The notes under the pieces: generated by a model
Told to the model about the DNA's origin: nothing
Seen by the model: the letters and a program-made list of their open reading frames with translations, nothing else
Databases searched by the model: none
Shown here: positions 18,650 through 26,915 of the stretch, piece after piece
Layout: each line of letters begins with the position of its first letter
How positions within the stretch are numbered: position 1 is the first letter of the stretch
Made by a program: the position numbers and the translations under genes
Source of the DNA: Lachnospiraceae bacterium A2
Lineage (GTDB): Bacteria > Bacillota > Clostridia > Lachnospirales > Lachnospiraceae
Reading direction: 5' to 3'
Assembly (NCBI GenBank): GCA_000403315.2
Contig: KE159640.1
Location: 299,675-363,674 of the forward strand
Length of the DNA stretch: 64,000 nt

Positions 18650-18905
18650 CCAAAAATAATTATCATGTCTGACGGTTCCTGATAGACACCAGATGAAACA
18701 TAAGGTATTATCCCTTAGGATAGGATAAAGAATGTTCACCTCCTTGGGAAGCTGATTTTCATCAGCCTATACCTACAAGTGAGTCAATTAGTCCATTCGA
18801 CAGGGTTTTATGTTTTAGCTGGTTGGGAACCGGAAGGCGATACCCGTATAACACGCTAGGTTGTGTACCTGCCAGATTGGAAATGGATTCCTATCAGAAA
18901 GGAGC
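18650..18905 (+). ncRNA. Putative IS110 bridge RNA region
   Basis: About 260 bases without a convincing ORF precede the IS110 recombinase, the place where IS110-group elements encode the bridge RNA that pairs with target and donor DNA. The stretch has several short complementary segments, for example CTGATTTTCATCAG near 18751-18764 and GGTATTATCCCTTAGGATAGG near 18702. I did not fold it or define the pairing loops, and the limits given are approximate. Confidence 0.45.
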
Positions 18906-18913
18906 TTTCACCC

Positions 18914-20230
18914 ATGCCAAACAAAGTTATTTTTAATCCTGAGGATCTATTCATCTCTGTTGGTATTGATGTCGGTGCTGACTTCTCATGGATGTCTATC
19001 GCACTTCCAAACCAACAGTTTGTAGGAAAACCTTATAAAATCCTACACAACAAAATGAGTTCCCTTACAACCGCTGTTTCTAAAATAAAAGAAGCAGAAG
19101 AGCTGTATTCTTTGGAAAGTCGCATTTTCCTGGAATCCACGGGAATTTATCATTACCCACTCTTCTGCTATCTTCGTGATAAGGGTTTTAACTGCTCAGT
19201 TATCAATCCTATCATCACTAAGAATAGCACAAATATCAACATACGAAAAGTACATAATGACCGTTTTGATTCTAAAAAAGCGGCTTTGGTTGGTTTGAAA
19301 CCTGATTTAAAGGTTTCTCTCATGCCTTCTGACCTTGCTTTGAACTGTCGTAATCTATGTCGTGAATACTATGACTTAATGGATAACCGCAGCGCTTACG
19401 TGAACAAACTCCAAGGTGAACTTCGCATGGCATTTCCACAATATCTTGGTATTTTCTCCAAGGTTACAATTAATACATCCCTTACCTTATTGGAAACTTA
19501 TTCCTCTCCATCTGCTTTTATTGAAGCAGACAAACAAGAGATTATTGGTATCATCAAGTCAACTGCCCGTTTTGGGCTTACATATGCCCAGAACAAGTAT
19601 AATGCCATTATCCAGGCTGCTCATGAAGCAAATGAGTTCGGTTACATCATTGACAGCAACATCAAGCGGATTCGGCTCTATATCAGCTTCATCCGCAAAT
19701 ATGATGAAGAAATCGGCAGCATTCTAGAAGCAATGCACGAACTCGTAAATGCTAATGAAGATACCGATTTTGTGAAACAGATTCACTTGATCGAAACATT
19801 CAAAGGTGCCGGTTTCTTATCTGCCATATCCCTCATGGGGGAGATTGGTGATTTTTCTGCATTTTCAAAACCAAAACAACTTTTTGCTTACTTTGGTCTT
19901 GATCCGTCAGTAAAACAATCCGGCAAATTTGAAGGTACCAAAATCCAAATGTCCAAAAGAGGCTCTGCCATAGCCAGACGGGTTGTTCATACACTAACTT
20001 TACAAAGCATCAGTGTATCCCGTACAGGTGAAGCTAAAAATCCAGTACTCCGGGATTACTATCTCAAAAAATGTGGAGCAAAACCCAAGCTTGTGGCAAT
20101 GGGTGCTGTTTCACACAAGGTATGCAACATAATATTTGCAATGCTCAGAGATAACAAGCCTTTTGAAATCATTACTCCGCAGGAACATATCAAACAATAC
20201 AATGCTGCTAAATGCGACATAGCTGCATAA
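18914..20230 (+). CDS. IS110-family transposase/recombinase
   Basis: A 438-residue protein. The N-terminal DEDD/RuvC-like domain starts VGIDVGADFSWMSIALP and continues with FLESTGIYHYPL and KVHNDRFDSKKAA. The C-terminal Tnp_20-like domain holds the conserved IETFKGAGFLSAISLMGEIGDF and the FGLDPSVKQSGKF region with the likely catalytic serine nearby. The ATG at 18914 is chosen because AAAGGAG precedes it. Codon use is richer in C-ending codons than in the AT-rich genes around it, consistent with a mobile origin. No frameshift is visible, so it may be active. Confidence 0.93.
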   Translation: MPNKVIFNPEDLFISVGIDVGADFSWMSIALPNQQFVGKPYKILHNKMSSLTTAVSKIKEAEELYSLESRIFLESTGIYHYPLFCYLRDKGFNCSVINPIITKNSTNINIRKVHNDRFDSKKAALVGLKPDLKVSLMPSDLALNCRNLCREYYDLMDNRSAYVNKLQGELRMAFPQYLGIFSKVTINTSLTLLETYSSPSAFIEADKQEIIGIIKSTARFGLTYAQNKYNAIIQAAHEANEFGYIIDSNIKRIRLYISFIRKYDEEIGSILEAMHELVNANEDTDFVKQIHLIETFKGAGFLSAISLMGEIGDFSAFSKPKQLFAYFGLDPSVKQSGKFEGTKIQMSKRGSAIARRVVHTLTLQSISVSRTGEAKNPVLRDYYLKKCGAKPKLVAMGAVSHKVCNIIFAMLRDNKPFEIITPQEHIKQYNAAKCDIAA

Positions 20231-20394
20231 AACACTGCAAATCCAACGAATCAATATCTTTTTGAAAAATGATATTTTCACCAAGGGGAAAGTCTGCCCT
20301 TTTTTAGAAGAAAAATATTTTTCATTTACCTATTGACATTTATTAGCTGGACTCTTAGGTAAGTTTAATCTCTATATAAATCAATATTGAGATT

Positions 20395-20625
20395 TCAGAA
20401 ATTAGAATTTGTATTATAATCTAGAAGAATTTTTCTTCCTGTTAACAAACTTATAGTTACAATTATTTGCCCAAATACAAATCCATCAAAAATGTTCCAA
20501 AAACATAATGTGAAACAAAATAGTATTACTAAATCTTCAAAAAAGCAAACCATCAAAGCTTTTCTTTTAAAAATTTTTCTTTCTGAGGTATCTAAGGGCT
20601 TATTCCTGCTCTGAATAGGAGCTAA
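20395..20625 (-). pseudogene. agrB: agrB, 3' part, split by IS
   Basis: The minus strand here encodes the last 76 residues of an AgrB-like membrane peptidase: LAPIQSRNKPLDTSERKIFK, two hydrophobic segments, and the end GRKILLDYNTNSNF before TGA at 20397-20395. It continues the frame of the 5' part at 22218-22577 once element B (20634-22217) and one TAAAATAA copy are removed, giving a protein of about 196 residues, normal for AgrB. It has no start of its own. Confidence 0.85.
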
Positions 20626-20633
20626 TAAAATAA

Positions 20634-22217
20634 CTCAAACTTCCCACACCGATTGGTGTGCTGAACCTTGAAAAATCAATACTTTAGTCTATAAAAAAGG
20701 CACAAACCTGCACTTGATGGTATAATTGAATTGCGAATAACAATCACACAGCAAGGAGATTTATGCCATGTCAAGTATACCATATAATGCTGAAAACGGG
20801 AATGAGATTTCTAACTCTGTCACAAATTTTATGACCCAATTCCAAATTGGGAAACTTCTTTTCAAATGTAATGCCGGAAAAGCAAAAGGGATTCCGGTAA
20901 TCGAAGTGTTTCGATACCTGTTCTGTCTCATTTTCTCGGATAGAAGCATGTATATGCAGCGGAAAACAGGCATATTTGATGGTTCATTCTGCAAGAACAC
21001 CGTTTATCGCTTCCTCAATAATGCGAAGATTAACTGGTTTCGGTTCACAACCCTGCTTTCAAGCCGGATCATTAACGATTTCATGAAGCCGCTTACGGAT
21101 GAGAGCCGCAAAGATGTCTTCATTATTGATGACAGCCTGTTTGACCGTTCCCGTTCAAATAAAACGGAACTTCTGGCGAAAGTCTTCGACCACTGCTCTA
21201 TGAAGTACAAGAAAGGTTACCGTATGCTGACACTTGGATGGTCCGATGGCAACTCCTTTGTTCCGATCAACCATCGTCTTCTGTCGGCAGCCGACGATAA
21301 AAATCTGCTCTGCAAAGCCGCAAACTTCGATGGACGTTCTCTTGCCGGGAAAAGGCGGAAAGAATCCAGACGAAAGGCAACAGAAGTCTTGATTGACCTG
21401 ATCAAAGCAGCACAATCATCTGGCGTTTCTGCAAAATATGTGCTGTTCGACAGTTGGTTTTCATCACCGAAGACCATTAGCGCATTAAAGACAGACTGCA
21501 AATTAGACACAATCGCAATGGTTAAGAAAAGCAGTAAAATCAAATATGGCTATCAGGATGGCAGATACAACATCAAAGAAATCTATAAACAGTGTAAAAA
21601 ACGCAGGGGCCGCTCCAAGTACCTGCTTTCTGTTGACGTAACCGTTGGTGATGAGGCAATTCCGGCAAAAATCGTCTGTGTCCGGAACAAAGGCAAGAGA
21701 AAAGACTGGCTTGCCATCATCAGCACGGACACAGCTATCTCAGCGGAAGAAATCATCCGTATCTATGGGAAACGCTGGGATATAGAGGTGTTTTTCAAAA
21801 CCTGCAAATCCTATCTGCATCTGGTAAAGGAGTGCCGGAGCCTGTCCTATGATGCTTTGACTGCTCATGTATCCATTGTCTTTGCACGATATATGATGCT
21901 TGCAGTTACACAGCGGTGCAATACCGATGACAAAACGATATGTGAACTGTTTTTCCGTCTCATGGATGAACTGGATGACATCACTTTCAATCAATCCATG
22001 AGGATTATCATGGACGCACTAATGGATGCCGTTATGGAATATTTCCACATCACAGAACAGCAGCTTGAGGAATTCACTGCCAGCTTTGTTCAGAGACTGC
22101 CGAAGTACATGCAAAAAGCATTGGAGTGCAGTTCAGCGGCTGCCTGAGCGCTATTTTGTGAGCTAAAGTATTGATTTTTCAGGGAGCAAATCCCATTTTT
22201 AATGTGGGAAGTTTGAG
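20634..22217. mobile_element. IS4-family insertion sequence B with 8-bp target duplication
   Basis: The element is 1584 bp. Perfect 15-bp outer inverted repeats CTCAAACTTCCCACA (20634-20648) and TGTGGGAAGTTTGAG (22203-22217) are followed by further inner inverted homology (AAAAATCAATACTTTAG and its complement). The flanks are direct repeats of TAAAATAA at 20626-20633 and 22218-22225. It interrupts agrB. It is a different element from copy A but makes a target duplication of the same length. Confidence 0.92.
20768..22147 (+). CDS. IS4-family DDE transposase (element B)
   Basis: A 459-residue transposase. The DDE core is visible as FIIDDSLFDRS (first Asp), VLFDSWFSS (second Asp) and IYGKRWDIEVFFKTCKSYL, which is a full Y-x2-R-x3-E-x6-K signature of the IS4 family. 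The start follows AAGGAGATTTATGCC. The reading frame is intact, so the element may still be mobile. It accounts for nearly all of element B. Confidence 0.94.
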   Translation: MSSIPYNAENGNEISNSVTNFMTQFQIGKLLFKCNAGKAKGIPVIEVFRYLFCLIFSDRSMYMQRKTGIFDGSFCKNTVYRFLNNAKINWFRFTTLLSSRIINDFMKPLTDESRKDVFIIDDSLFDRSRSNKTELLAKVFDHCSMKYKKGYRMLTLGWSDGNSFVPINHRLLSAADDKNLLCKAANFDGRSLAGKRRKESRRKATEVLIDLIKAAQSSGVSAKYVLFDSWFSSPKTISALKTDCKLDTIAMVKKSSKIKYGYQDGRYNIKEIYKQCKKRRGRSKYLLSVDVTVGDEAIPAKIVCVRNKGKRKDWLAIISTDTAISAEEIIRIYGKRWDIEVFFKTCKSYLHLVKECRSLSYDALTAHVSIVFARYMMLAVTQRCNTDDKTICELFFRLMDELDDITFNQSMRIIMDALMDAVMEYFHITEQQLEEFTASFVQRLPKYMQKALECSSAAA

Positions 22218-22577
22218 TAAAATAATAATAATATTTGCAATTATCCAGATAAAAATTTCTATGGTGACAGAAAAATAGCTGATTTTCAAAAAGAATATAA
22301 AAACAAAAGGAATAACCATTGAAGTTAAAAAGCATTTTCCAATTGTTTCAGCATGATATCCGCCAGCATATTTTCGTAAATTAGTAAAGGATACCATGTA
22401 TGCAATCATTGCAGGTAATTCGTCCATGAATAGACCTATTACTATCATTAGAAGAAATTGAATGAAATTAGCTACTAACTGAAATAGTCCAAATTCATAG
22501 ATCTCTTTTTCAGATTCATTAATTACATTAGTCGATAATAACCATAAAACTAATTTACCAGAAAAATATTCAACCAT
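22218..22577 (-). pseudogene. agrB: agrB (accessory gene regulator B), 5' part, split by IS
   Basis: AgrB is the membrane cysteine peptidase that cleaves and cyclises the AgrD propeptide. The first 120 codons are here, including the catalytic region RKYAGGYHAET, with His in GGYH and hydrophobic segments on both sides. The catalytic Cys is expected in the following segment (GKCFLTS). The ATG at 22577 overlaps the agrD stop (TAATG). Element B cuts the gene after residue 120. A truncated product that runs a few codons into the element would lack the last two membrane segments. Confidence 0.9.
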
Positions 22578-22714
22578 TAGAATTTCCTAAGCTTTTTTAT
22601 TTTATCAGAAAGATTTGGCTGATAAAAAAAGAGTGTACATGCAGAATTAACATTTTTTGTAGTTGTGTATTTTGCTATGTTTGCTAAAACCCTTGCTGTA
22701 AAATGTTTTTTCAA
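22577..22714 (-). CDS. agrD: AgrD-like cyclic autoinducing peptide precursor
   Basis: A 45-residue ORF with a TTG start at 22714, eight bases behind GGAGG. It has the three-part AgrD layout: an amphipathic N-terminal helix (MKKHFTARVLANIAKY), a central peptide core around NSACTLFFYQPNL, and a charged C-terminal tail (SDKIKKLRKF). The Cys in SAC would form the (thio)lactone ring. It lies between the kinase and agrB on the same strand, and its stop overlaps the agrB start. With agrB broken by element B the peptide cannot be processed by its own enzyme. Confidence 0.85.
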   Translation of the reverse strand: MKKHFTARVLANIAKYTTTKNVNSACTLFFYQPNLSDKIKKLRKF

Positions 22715-22810
22715 AATTGGTTCCTCCTTCCATTACACTATATTTTACCAATAAAAATCCTAATTTTATTCCAATTGTAAAAATCAATTACATTTTTGTA
22801 AAAAAATAAA

Positions 22811-22909
22811 GGGGCTGTCGCATTAAGAAAAATGATACAAGATATAGTTAGTATAAATCATTCTTCTATACGATATCTTGTATATGTTTTGCTTAGTGCG
22901 ACAGCTCCC
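22811..22909. repeat. 99-bp imperfect palindrome (GGGGCTGTCGCA ends)
   Basis: The arms begin GGGGCTGTCGCATTAAG and, on the other strand, GGAGCTGTCGCACTAAG. They pair over about 40 bases on each side of a short AT-rich loop. It lies between the kinase stop and agrD, on the transcribed side of both. It may be a MITE derived from an insertion sequence, and in RNA it would form a hairpin able to lower read-through from the regulator/kinase pair into agrD-agrB. A related but shorter hairpin occurs at 33869-33910. Confidence 0.7.
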
Positions 22910-22920
22910 TATTTCTTGTG

Positions 22921-24240
22921 TTACGGCCGGATGGGCATATTGGGATTATCCAAAGAGTGTACAGATAGATACAGAAGAATATCAACAGAGAACACATCTT
23001 CTTTGGCTGAAATCTCTATTGTTCCATGATACTTATTTACAAGTCCATGCACGGTTCCTAATCCAATCCCATGAAAATTCTCATTGCTTTTTCTGGTTTT
23101 TAATATGCCATTTTCCAGTCGAAGTATGGAATCAAATTTATTTTCTATATGAATGTAAATACATCCAAATTGATAATTGATGTCTAAAACAATATATTTT
23201 TTATCTTTTATATGCCCAGCAGCTTCAATGGCATTATCCAGAAGGTTCCCAAGAATCAGGGCTATGTCGTCATCGTCCATGTTTAGCTGTTCTGGTAACA
23301 GGATATGGGAAGTTATGCCAATGTCTTGCGATTTTGCCTGCTGCAATTTATAATTTACAATACTGTCAATTACAAGGTTGCCAGTGTTGCTAAAGTTGGG
23401 GATATGTTCCATTTTTTCAGAAAATTTTCCTAAATACTTTTTTAGTTCCTCTATTTTATTTTCTTCTGCCAATTGGTTTATGATTTGCATACGGTTTTTG
23501 AAATCATGCCGGAATTTTTTTGTTTCATTATAGTTGTTTTGCAGCAGCTGTGCTTCTCTGTGGTAATATTCTTTTTCTTTTTCCGCGAGTTCCCTTTTCA
23601 TTTTTTCCGCCATAAAGCCAGAAATCATGCCATATAAATAAAGGTATAAATAACATGTTAAGGATGCGCCTAAGACCCAGATAGAAGCATAGGTTTTGTT
23701 TAGTTTTTTTTGGGAATAGGCCAGCATAATTTCCATTAACAGAATAACCATTAAAACCAATCCTAGAAAGCTGATTTTTTTAGGTATTTCTATATTAGGA
23801 TTTTTATGCCAGAATCGTTTGAGCAAACGATAGATTCCCCAGAAAACAACCCTGCTTAACAAAAATCCAGATGTTTTATCATTGGCTGCCAAAGATAGGA
23901 ACTGAAATCCCCCAATGCCCAAAACTATTGCTGCAAAGGCTTCTGACAGGGCAAGTAAAATATTGGCAATGGCTGTGGAAATAATCCTTTTCTTGTTGCT
24001 GGCAGGATAACAGCATACCAAGAACCACGTCAGAAATAAGCTGGATAAAAAGTTAATCCAAACATAAGGAAAACAGTAATCAACCATTAAGGTAATTATC
24101 ATGCTTACAAAGACAGATAATTTAAATAAATGAATATTTTTTGTCTGTTTGTAGAATAACAGATCAAAAAAACAGGTTTTTACATATAATTCAAATAAAA
24201 GGGTAATAATCTTGATTCCTATTTCTATTCCTTCCCACAT
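22921..24240 (-). CDS. AgrC-like GHKL sensor histidine kinase
   Basis: A 439-residue kinase with six or seven hydrophobic segments in the first ~210 residues, then a coiled linker, the phospho-acceptor His245 in FRHDFKN, and a GHKL ATPase with LGNLLDNAIEAA and a GIGLGTVHGLV glycine box. This is the HPK10/AgrC architecture used to sense cyclic peptides at the membrane. It starts directly after the response-regulator stop with no gap, and agrD-agrB follow. It appears intact. The C-terminal few residues after SVDILLYL are not typical and may be extended. Confidence 0.9.
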   Translation of the reverse strand: MWEGIEIGIKIITLLFELYVKTCFFDLLFYKQTKNIHLFKLSVFVSMIITLMVDYCFPYVWINFLSSLFLTWFLVCCYPASNKKRIISTAIANILLALSEAFAAIVLGIGGFQFLSLAANDKTSGFLLSRVVFWGIYRLLKRFWHKNPNIEIPKKISFLGLVLMVILLMEIMLAYSQKKLNKTYASIWVLGASLTCYLYLYLYGMISGFMAEKMKRELAEKEKEYYHREAQLLQNNYNETKKFRHDFKNRMQIINQLAEENKIEELKKYLGKFSEKMEHIPNFSNTGNLVIDSIVNYKLQQAKSQDIGITSHILLPEQLNMDDDDIALILGNLLDNAIEAAGHIKDKKYIVLDINYQFGCIYIHIENKFDSILRLENGILKTRKSNENFHGIGLGTVHGLVNKYHGTIEISAKEDVFSVDILLYLSVHSLDNPNMPIRP

Positions 24241-24960
24241 TTATAATTCTCCTTTTTTAAAAGAAAGAAATTCAGCCCTGATAGACTGGCGTCTGGATTG
24301 GCTGATAGGAATTTTAATATTTCCAGTCAAAGTAATCTGGCTGTATTCTAATAACTTGATATATAAACAATTAATGATATATGATTTGTGTACAAATAAA
24401 AAACGTTTTCCTTCTAATTGGCTATAGATATGGTTCATAGTATCATAGAATTCATCGTTCCCATCTTTTTTGTGTATGGTTACTTTTCTTCCTCTGCTGG
24501 AAAAATAAATGATATCCTGTAAAGGGACCATATAAGAACTAGTCCCTTTTTTGTATCGGAATAATTCTTCGTATTGATTTGTCAGTAACAGGAGTTTATC
24601 AATTACTTTTTTTATATCCTCTGACACTACTGGCTTAACCAGAAAATTTATGGGACGATATTCAAATAATTCTAATGCATAACCTGTCTTTCCTGATACG
24701 TATGCAATCTGTATGGTTTCATCCCCCTTTGTTTCCCGGATAAATTTGCTTACTTCGATTCCATTCATTTCTTTTAATTCAATGTCTAAAAATAATAAAT
24801 CAAAATCATTTTTTTGAAAATTCCTGCAAAATTCTTCCCCATTACTATAAACCTCTATTTCATATTCTAAGTTATATCCATTCAAAACCTCTTGTACAAA
24901 ATCTTCTAATAAAAATTGGATGTTATATTCATCTTCGCAGATTGCAATCTTTAGTTTCAT
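24241..24960 (-). CDS. LytTR response regulator (AgrA-like)
   Basis: A 239-residue regulator. The N-terminal receiver has the acidic pocket (CEDE) and phospho-acceptor Asp59 in LLFLDIEL. The C-terminal LytTR DNA-binding domain has the usual IIYFSSRGRKVTIH and FLFVHKSYIINCLYIKLLE blocks. It should bind direct repeats upstream of its targets, which in agr systems include its own operon. It is the first gene of the minus-strand agr operon and reads into the kinase without a gap. Confidence 0.92.
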   Translation of the reverse strand: MKLKIAICEDEYNIQFLLEDFVQEVLNGYNLEYEIEVYSNGEEFCRNFQKNDFDLLFLDIELKEMNGIEVSKFIRETKGDETIQIAYVSGKTGYALELFEYRPINFLVKPVVSEDIKKVIDKLLLLTNQYEELFRYKKGTSSYMVPLQDIIYFSSRGRKVTIHKKDGNDEFYDTMNHIYSQLEGKRFLFVHKSYIINCLYIKLLEYSQITLTGNIKIPISQSRRQSIRAEFLSFKKGEL

Positions 24961-24998
24961 AAGAACCCCTCATTTTCATAATGATATAATTTATTTTT

Positions 24999-25130
24999 AT
25001 ATCGGATTAGGGTGTCAAAAGGGTGTGACGCACCCGCTCTATACCATATATTGATGTGCAAATACATTTGCAATAGCAATATATGGTATGAGAGTAGCAC
25101 CAAAGGTGCTTTTGACACTCTAATCTATAT
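24999..25130. repeat. MITE-like palindrome, GTGTCAAAAG family (MITE-2)
   Basis: This 132-bp element fills most of the 305-base gap between the agr operon and the XRE gene. The arms run from ATATCGGATTAGGGTGTC and, on the other strand, ATATAGATTAGAGTGTC. They pair through GTCAAAAG and on to ACCATATATTG around a loop of about 22 bases. Internal small hairpins (GGGTG..CACCC) are present. A second, interrupted half copy lies at 53037-53187, and a relic may lie at 389-411. The remainder of the gap should hold the two divergent promoters. Confidence 0.75.
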
Positions 25131-25266
25131 CGTCAAAATATTGAATCTTAGTTAATAAACTTTCTTATGTTTTTAACTTCTGCTCTATTGTGGATAACCC
25201 CAATAAATTTTATAATAGTTGTTGAAAACCCATCTGTTATAATCTTCAATTTTAGGAGGATACCCA

Positions 25267-26304
25267 ATGACAATAGGAGAAAAAATAGCATCCTTAAGGA
25301 AACAGCAGAATTTAACCCAGGAACAGCTTGCCAGAGCTTTGGATATTTCCGTCCCGGCCGTCAGCAAATGGGAGAATGGCGCTACTATGCCGGATATTTC
25401 CCTGCTTGCCCCTATTGCAAGGATGCTGCATACTGATATCAATGATTTATTTTCGTTCCAGAAAGAAATTACAGAAAAAGATGTGGACATTTTTATGGAA
25501 CAAATCCGGAACGAATGCGAATCTAAAGGGTATCAGGAGGGGATGGAACAGGCTTTTGGATTGTTGGGGGAGTATCCCAACTGCCCTTACCTGAAACTGA
25601 AAATTGCAAATGCACCTCTTTTATATGCTTATACCGCAAAGGATGATGGAGAATATGTCCAGGAATGGATGGAAAAGTCCACAGCGTTGTTTGAAGCAGT
25701 GTACCAAGATAAGAATTTAGCAGGTGATTCCCCTGTCAGGGAAGCTGCTGCAATTGCATTGAGTTCCCGTTATATCCAAAAAGGCAGGCTCAAAGAAGCA
25801 GAAGAATTACTGGAACCTATTTCTCCGGAAAAATATAATGCAAGGCGTATGCTGTTAAGGGTCTATCTGGAACAGGGAAAATTGGGGCAGTCAAGGAAAC
25901 AGATAAAAAGCATACAGGTTCAGGACTTGGTGAACTTATTGGAAGACATTAAGCTTTTGTTTGACATAAGCGTGAAGGAAGGGAATATGGAAGAAGCCTT
26001 ACAGCATGCCATGGAGCATTATCAGATACGGAAAGCATTGCCCCTTCTGGCCTGGTGCCATCCATCGGAATTATTATTAAAATTTTATCTTAGAATAGGG
26101 GACTTAGGACATGCCATGGAGCATTTCTTCCATCTTATAGATGAAATTATGGAAACAGAATTGAAGTCTGGACAAAATGGTGGTATTTTTATGGATAAGA
26201 AATTACTTTACCGGTTAGTGGGAGAAGATGAACTGTACCAGCCCCTGATGGCACAGCCGGAAGGGAAGAAAAAAATGGAAGAGTTCCGGAAGTGGTCCAA
26301 TTAA
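25267..26304 (+). CDS. XRE-family regulator with TPR-like C-terminus
   Basis: A 345-residue protein. Residues 1-65 form an XRE helix-turn-helix (IGEKIASLRKQQNLTQEQLA, then VSKWENGATMPDI). The rest is alpha-helical with repeated helix pairs that resemble tetratricopeptide repeats. Such proteins are common in Lachnospiraceae and may respond to peptides or protein partners; the ligand is unknown. The start follows TTAGGAGGATACCC. The membrane protein downstream begins 28 bases later and is probably co-transcribed. Confidence 0.88.
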   Translation: MTIGEKIASLRKQQNLTQEQLARALDISVPAVSKWENGATMPDISLLAPIARMLHTDINDLFSFQKEITEKDVDIFMEQIRNECESKGYQEGMEQAFGLLGEYPNCPYLKLKIANAPLLYAYTAKDDGEYVQEWMEKSTALFEAVYQDKNLAGDSPVREAAAIALSSRYIQKGRLKEAEELLEPISPEKYNARRMLLRVYLEQGKLGQSRKQIKSIQVQDLVNLLEDIKLLFDISVKEGNMEEALQHAMEHYQIRKALPLLAWCHPSELLLKFYLRIGDLGHAMEHFFHLIDEIMETELKSGQNGGIFMDKKLLYRLVGEDELYQPLMAQPEGKKKMEEFRKWSN

Positions 26305-26331
26305 GATTAACGATGTAGAGGAGGTTGCCTT

Positions 26332-26844
26332 TTGAAAAAATCAGAAAAAATCCTGCCGGTTATCCTTATGGTTTGGCCATATGTATTTTCCATATTTTTA
26401 TTTCTGCCAGATAAAACAGGAGAAGCCCATATAAATTTCCTGATAGCCTATACAATTGCCACGCTCTTTGTATATGGCCTGAATATATGGAACGCATTTT
26501 CCTTCCATGGATCAGAGCAGCAGCTTTCATTTTATGGTATGCTGATAAAACTAGCCCATATCCCCTTTTACGTCATAGGGTTTGCCCTAGGGGCGCTGCT
26601 CCTGCTTTCCATGGTTGTGCCAGCCTTCCTTTTCCTTTCGCCAATCTTCCTTGTGGTTCTGGCAGCGGTGGAATTCTTCCTTATGTTGGCTTCATCCATG
26701 TATGGGATAAGCGCATCTGTGCGGATGGCAAAGAAAGGCTATCTTAAAAAAAAATCTGCGGTAATATATATTGTGCTGCATGTTATTTTTGTTACTGACG
26801 TCATAAGCGCCGTTAGCCTATATAAAAAAACAAAAATCAGATAA
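26332..26844 (+). CDS. Four-helix membrane protein of unknown function
   Basis: A 170-residue protein with four clear hydrophobic segments (ILMVWPYVFSIFLFL; FLIAYTIATLFVYGL; a central LGALLLLSMVVPAFLFLSPIFL; and VIYIVLHVIFVTDVISAV). It starts at TTG 26332 behind GAGGAGG. It has no recognised domain. It follows the XRE/TPR regulator by 28 bases and ends just before a symmetric terminator, so the two genes form a short operon. Confidence 0.75.
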   Translation: MKKSEKILPVILMVWPYVFSIFLFLPDKTGEAHINFLIAYTIATLFVYGLNIWNAFSFHGSEQQLSFYGMLIKLAHIPFYVIGFALGALLLLSMVVPAFLFLSPIFLVVLAAVEFFLMLASSMYGISASVRMAKKGYLKKKSAVIYIVLHVIFVTDVISAVSLYKKTKIR

Positions 26845-26855
26845 AGATAAAGAAG

Positions 26856-26891
26856 AATCCCCGGACTGTGGTGCACCACAGTCCGGGGATT
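26856..26891. terminator. Perfect 36-bp palindrome, bidirectional terminator
   Basis: The sequence AATCCCCGGACTGTGGTG is followed immediately by its exact reverse complement, giving an 18-bp perfect stem. It lies between convergent genes (26844 on plus, 26916 on minus), with A-rich sequence on the left and TTTGCTTCTTT on the right. It should therefore end transcription from both sides. Confidence 0.85.
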
Positions 26892-26915
26892 TGCTTCTTT
26901 GTCCTCATGGACTTA

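Larger units (their letters stand above)
18650..20345 (+). mobile_element. IS110-family element (ends approximate)
   Basis: The element has an IS110 recombinase, a long 5' noncoding region and a short 3' noncoding tail. IS110 elements have no long inverted repeats and make little or no target duplication, so the ends cannot be fixed by eye. They are bounded by the RiPP precursor leader region on the left and by the agrB 3' fragment, whose stop codon is at 20395, on the right. The element therefore sits between the agr module and the RiPP genes and may separate the latter from their original promoter. Confidence 0.7.

Noticed and set aside
18610..18650. GATAAC...GTTATC hairpin upstream of the RiPP precursor as a riboswitch
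   Set aside because: The stem is short and the site borders the IS110 left end. It may belong to the element or be a simple attenuator, and no known riboswitch class is recognisable.
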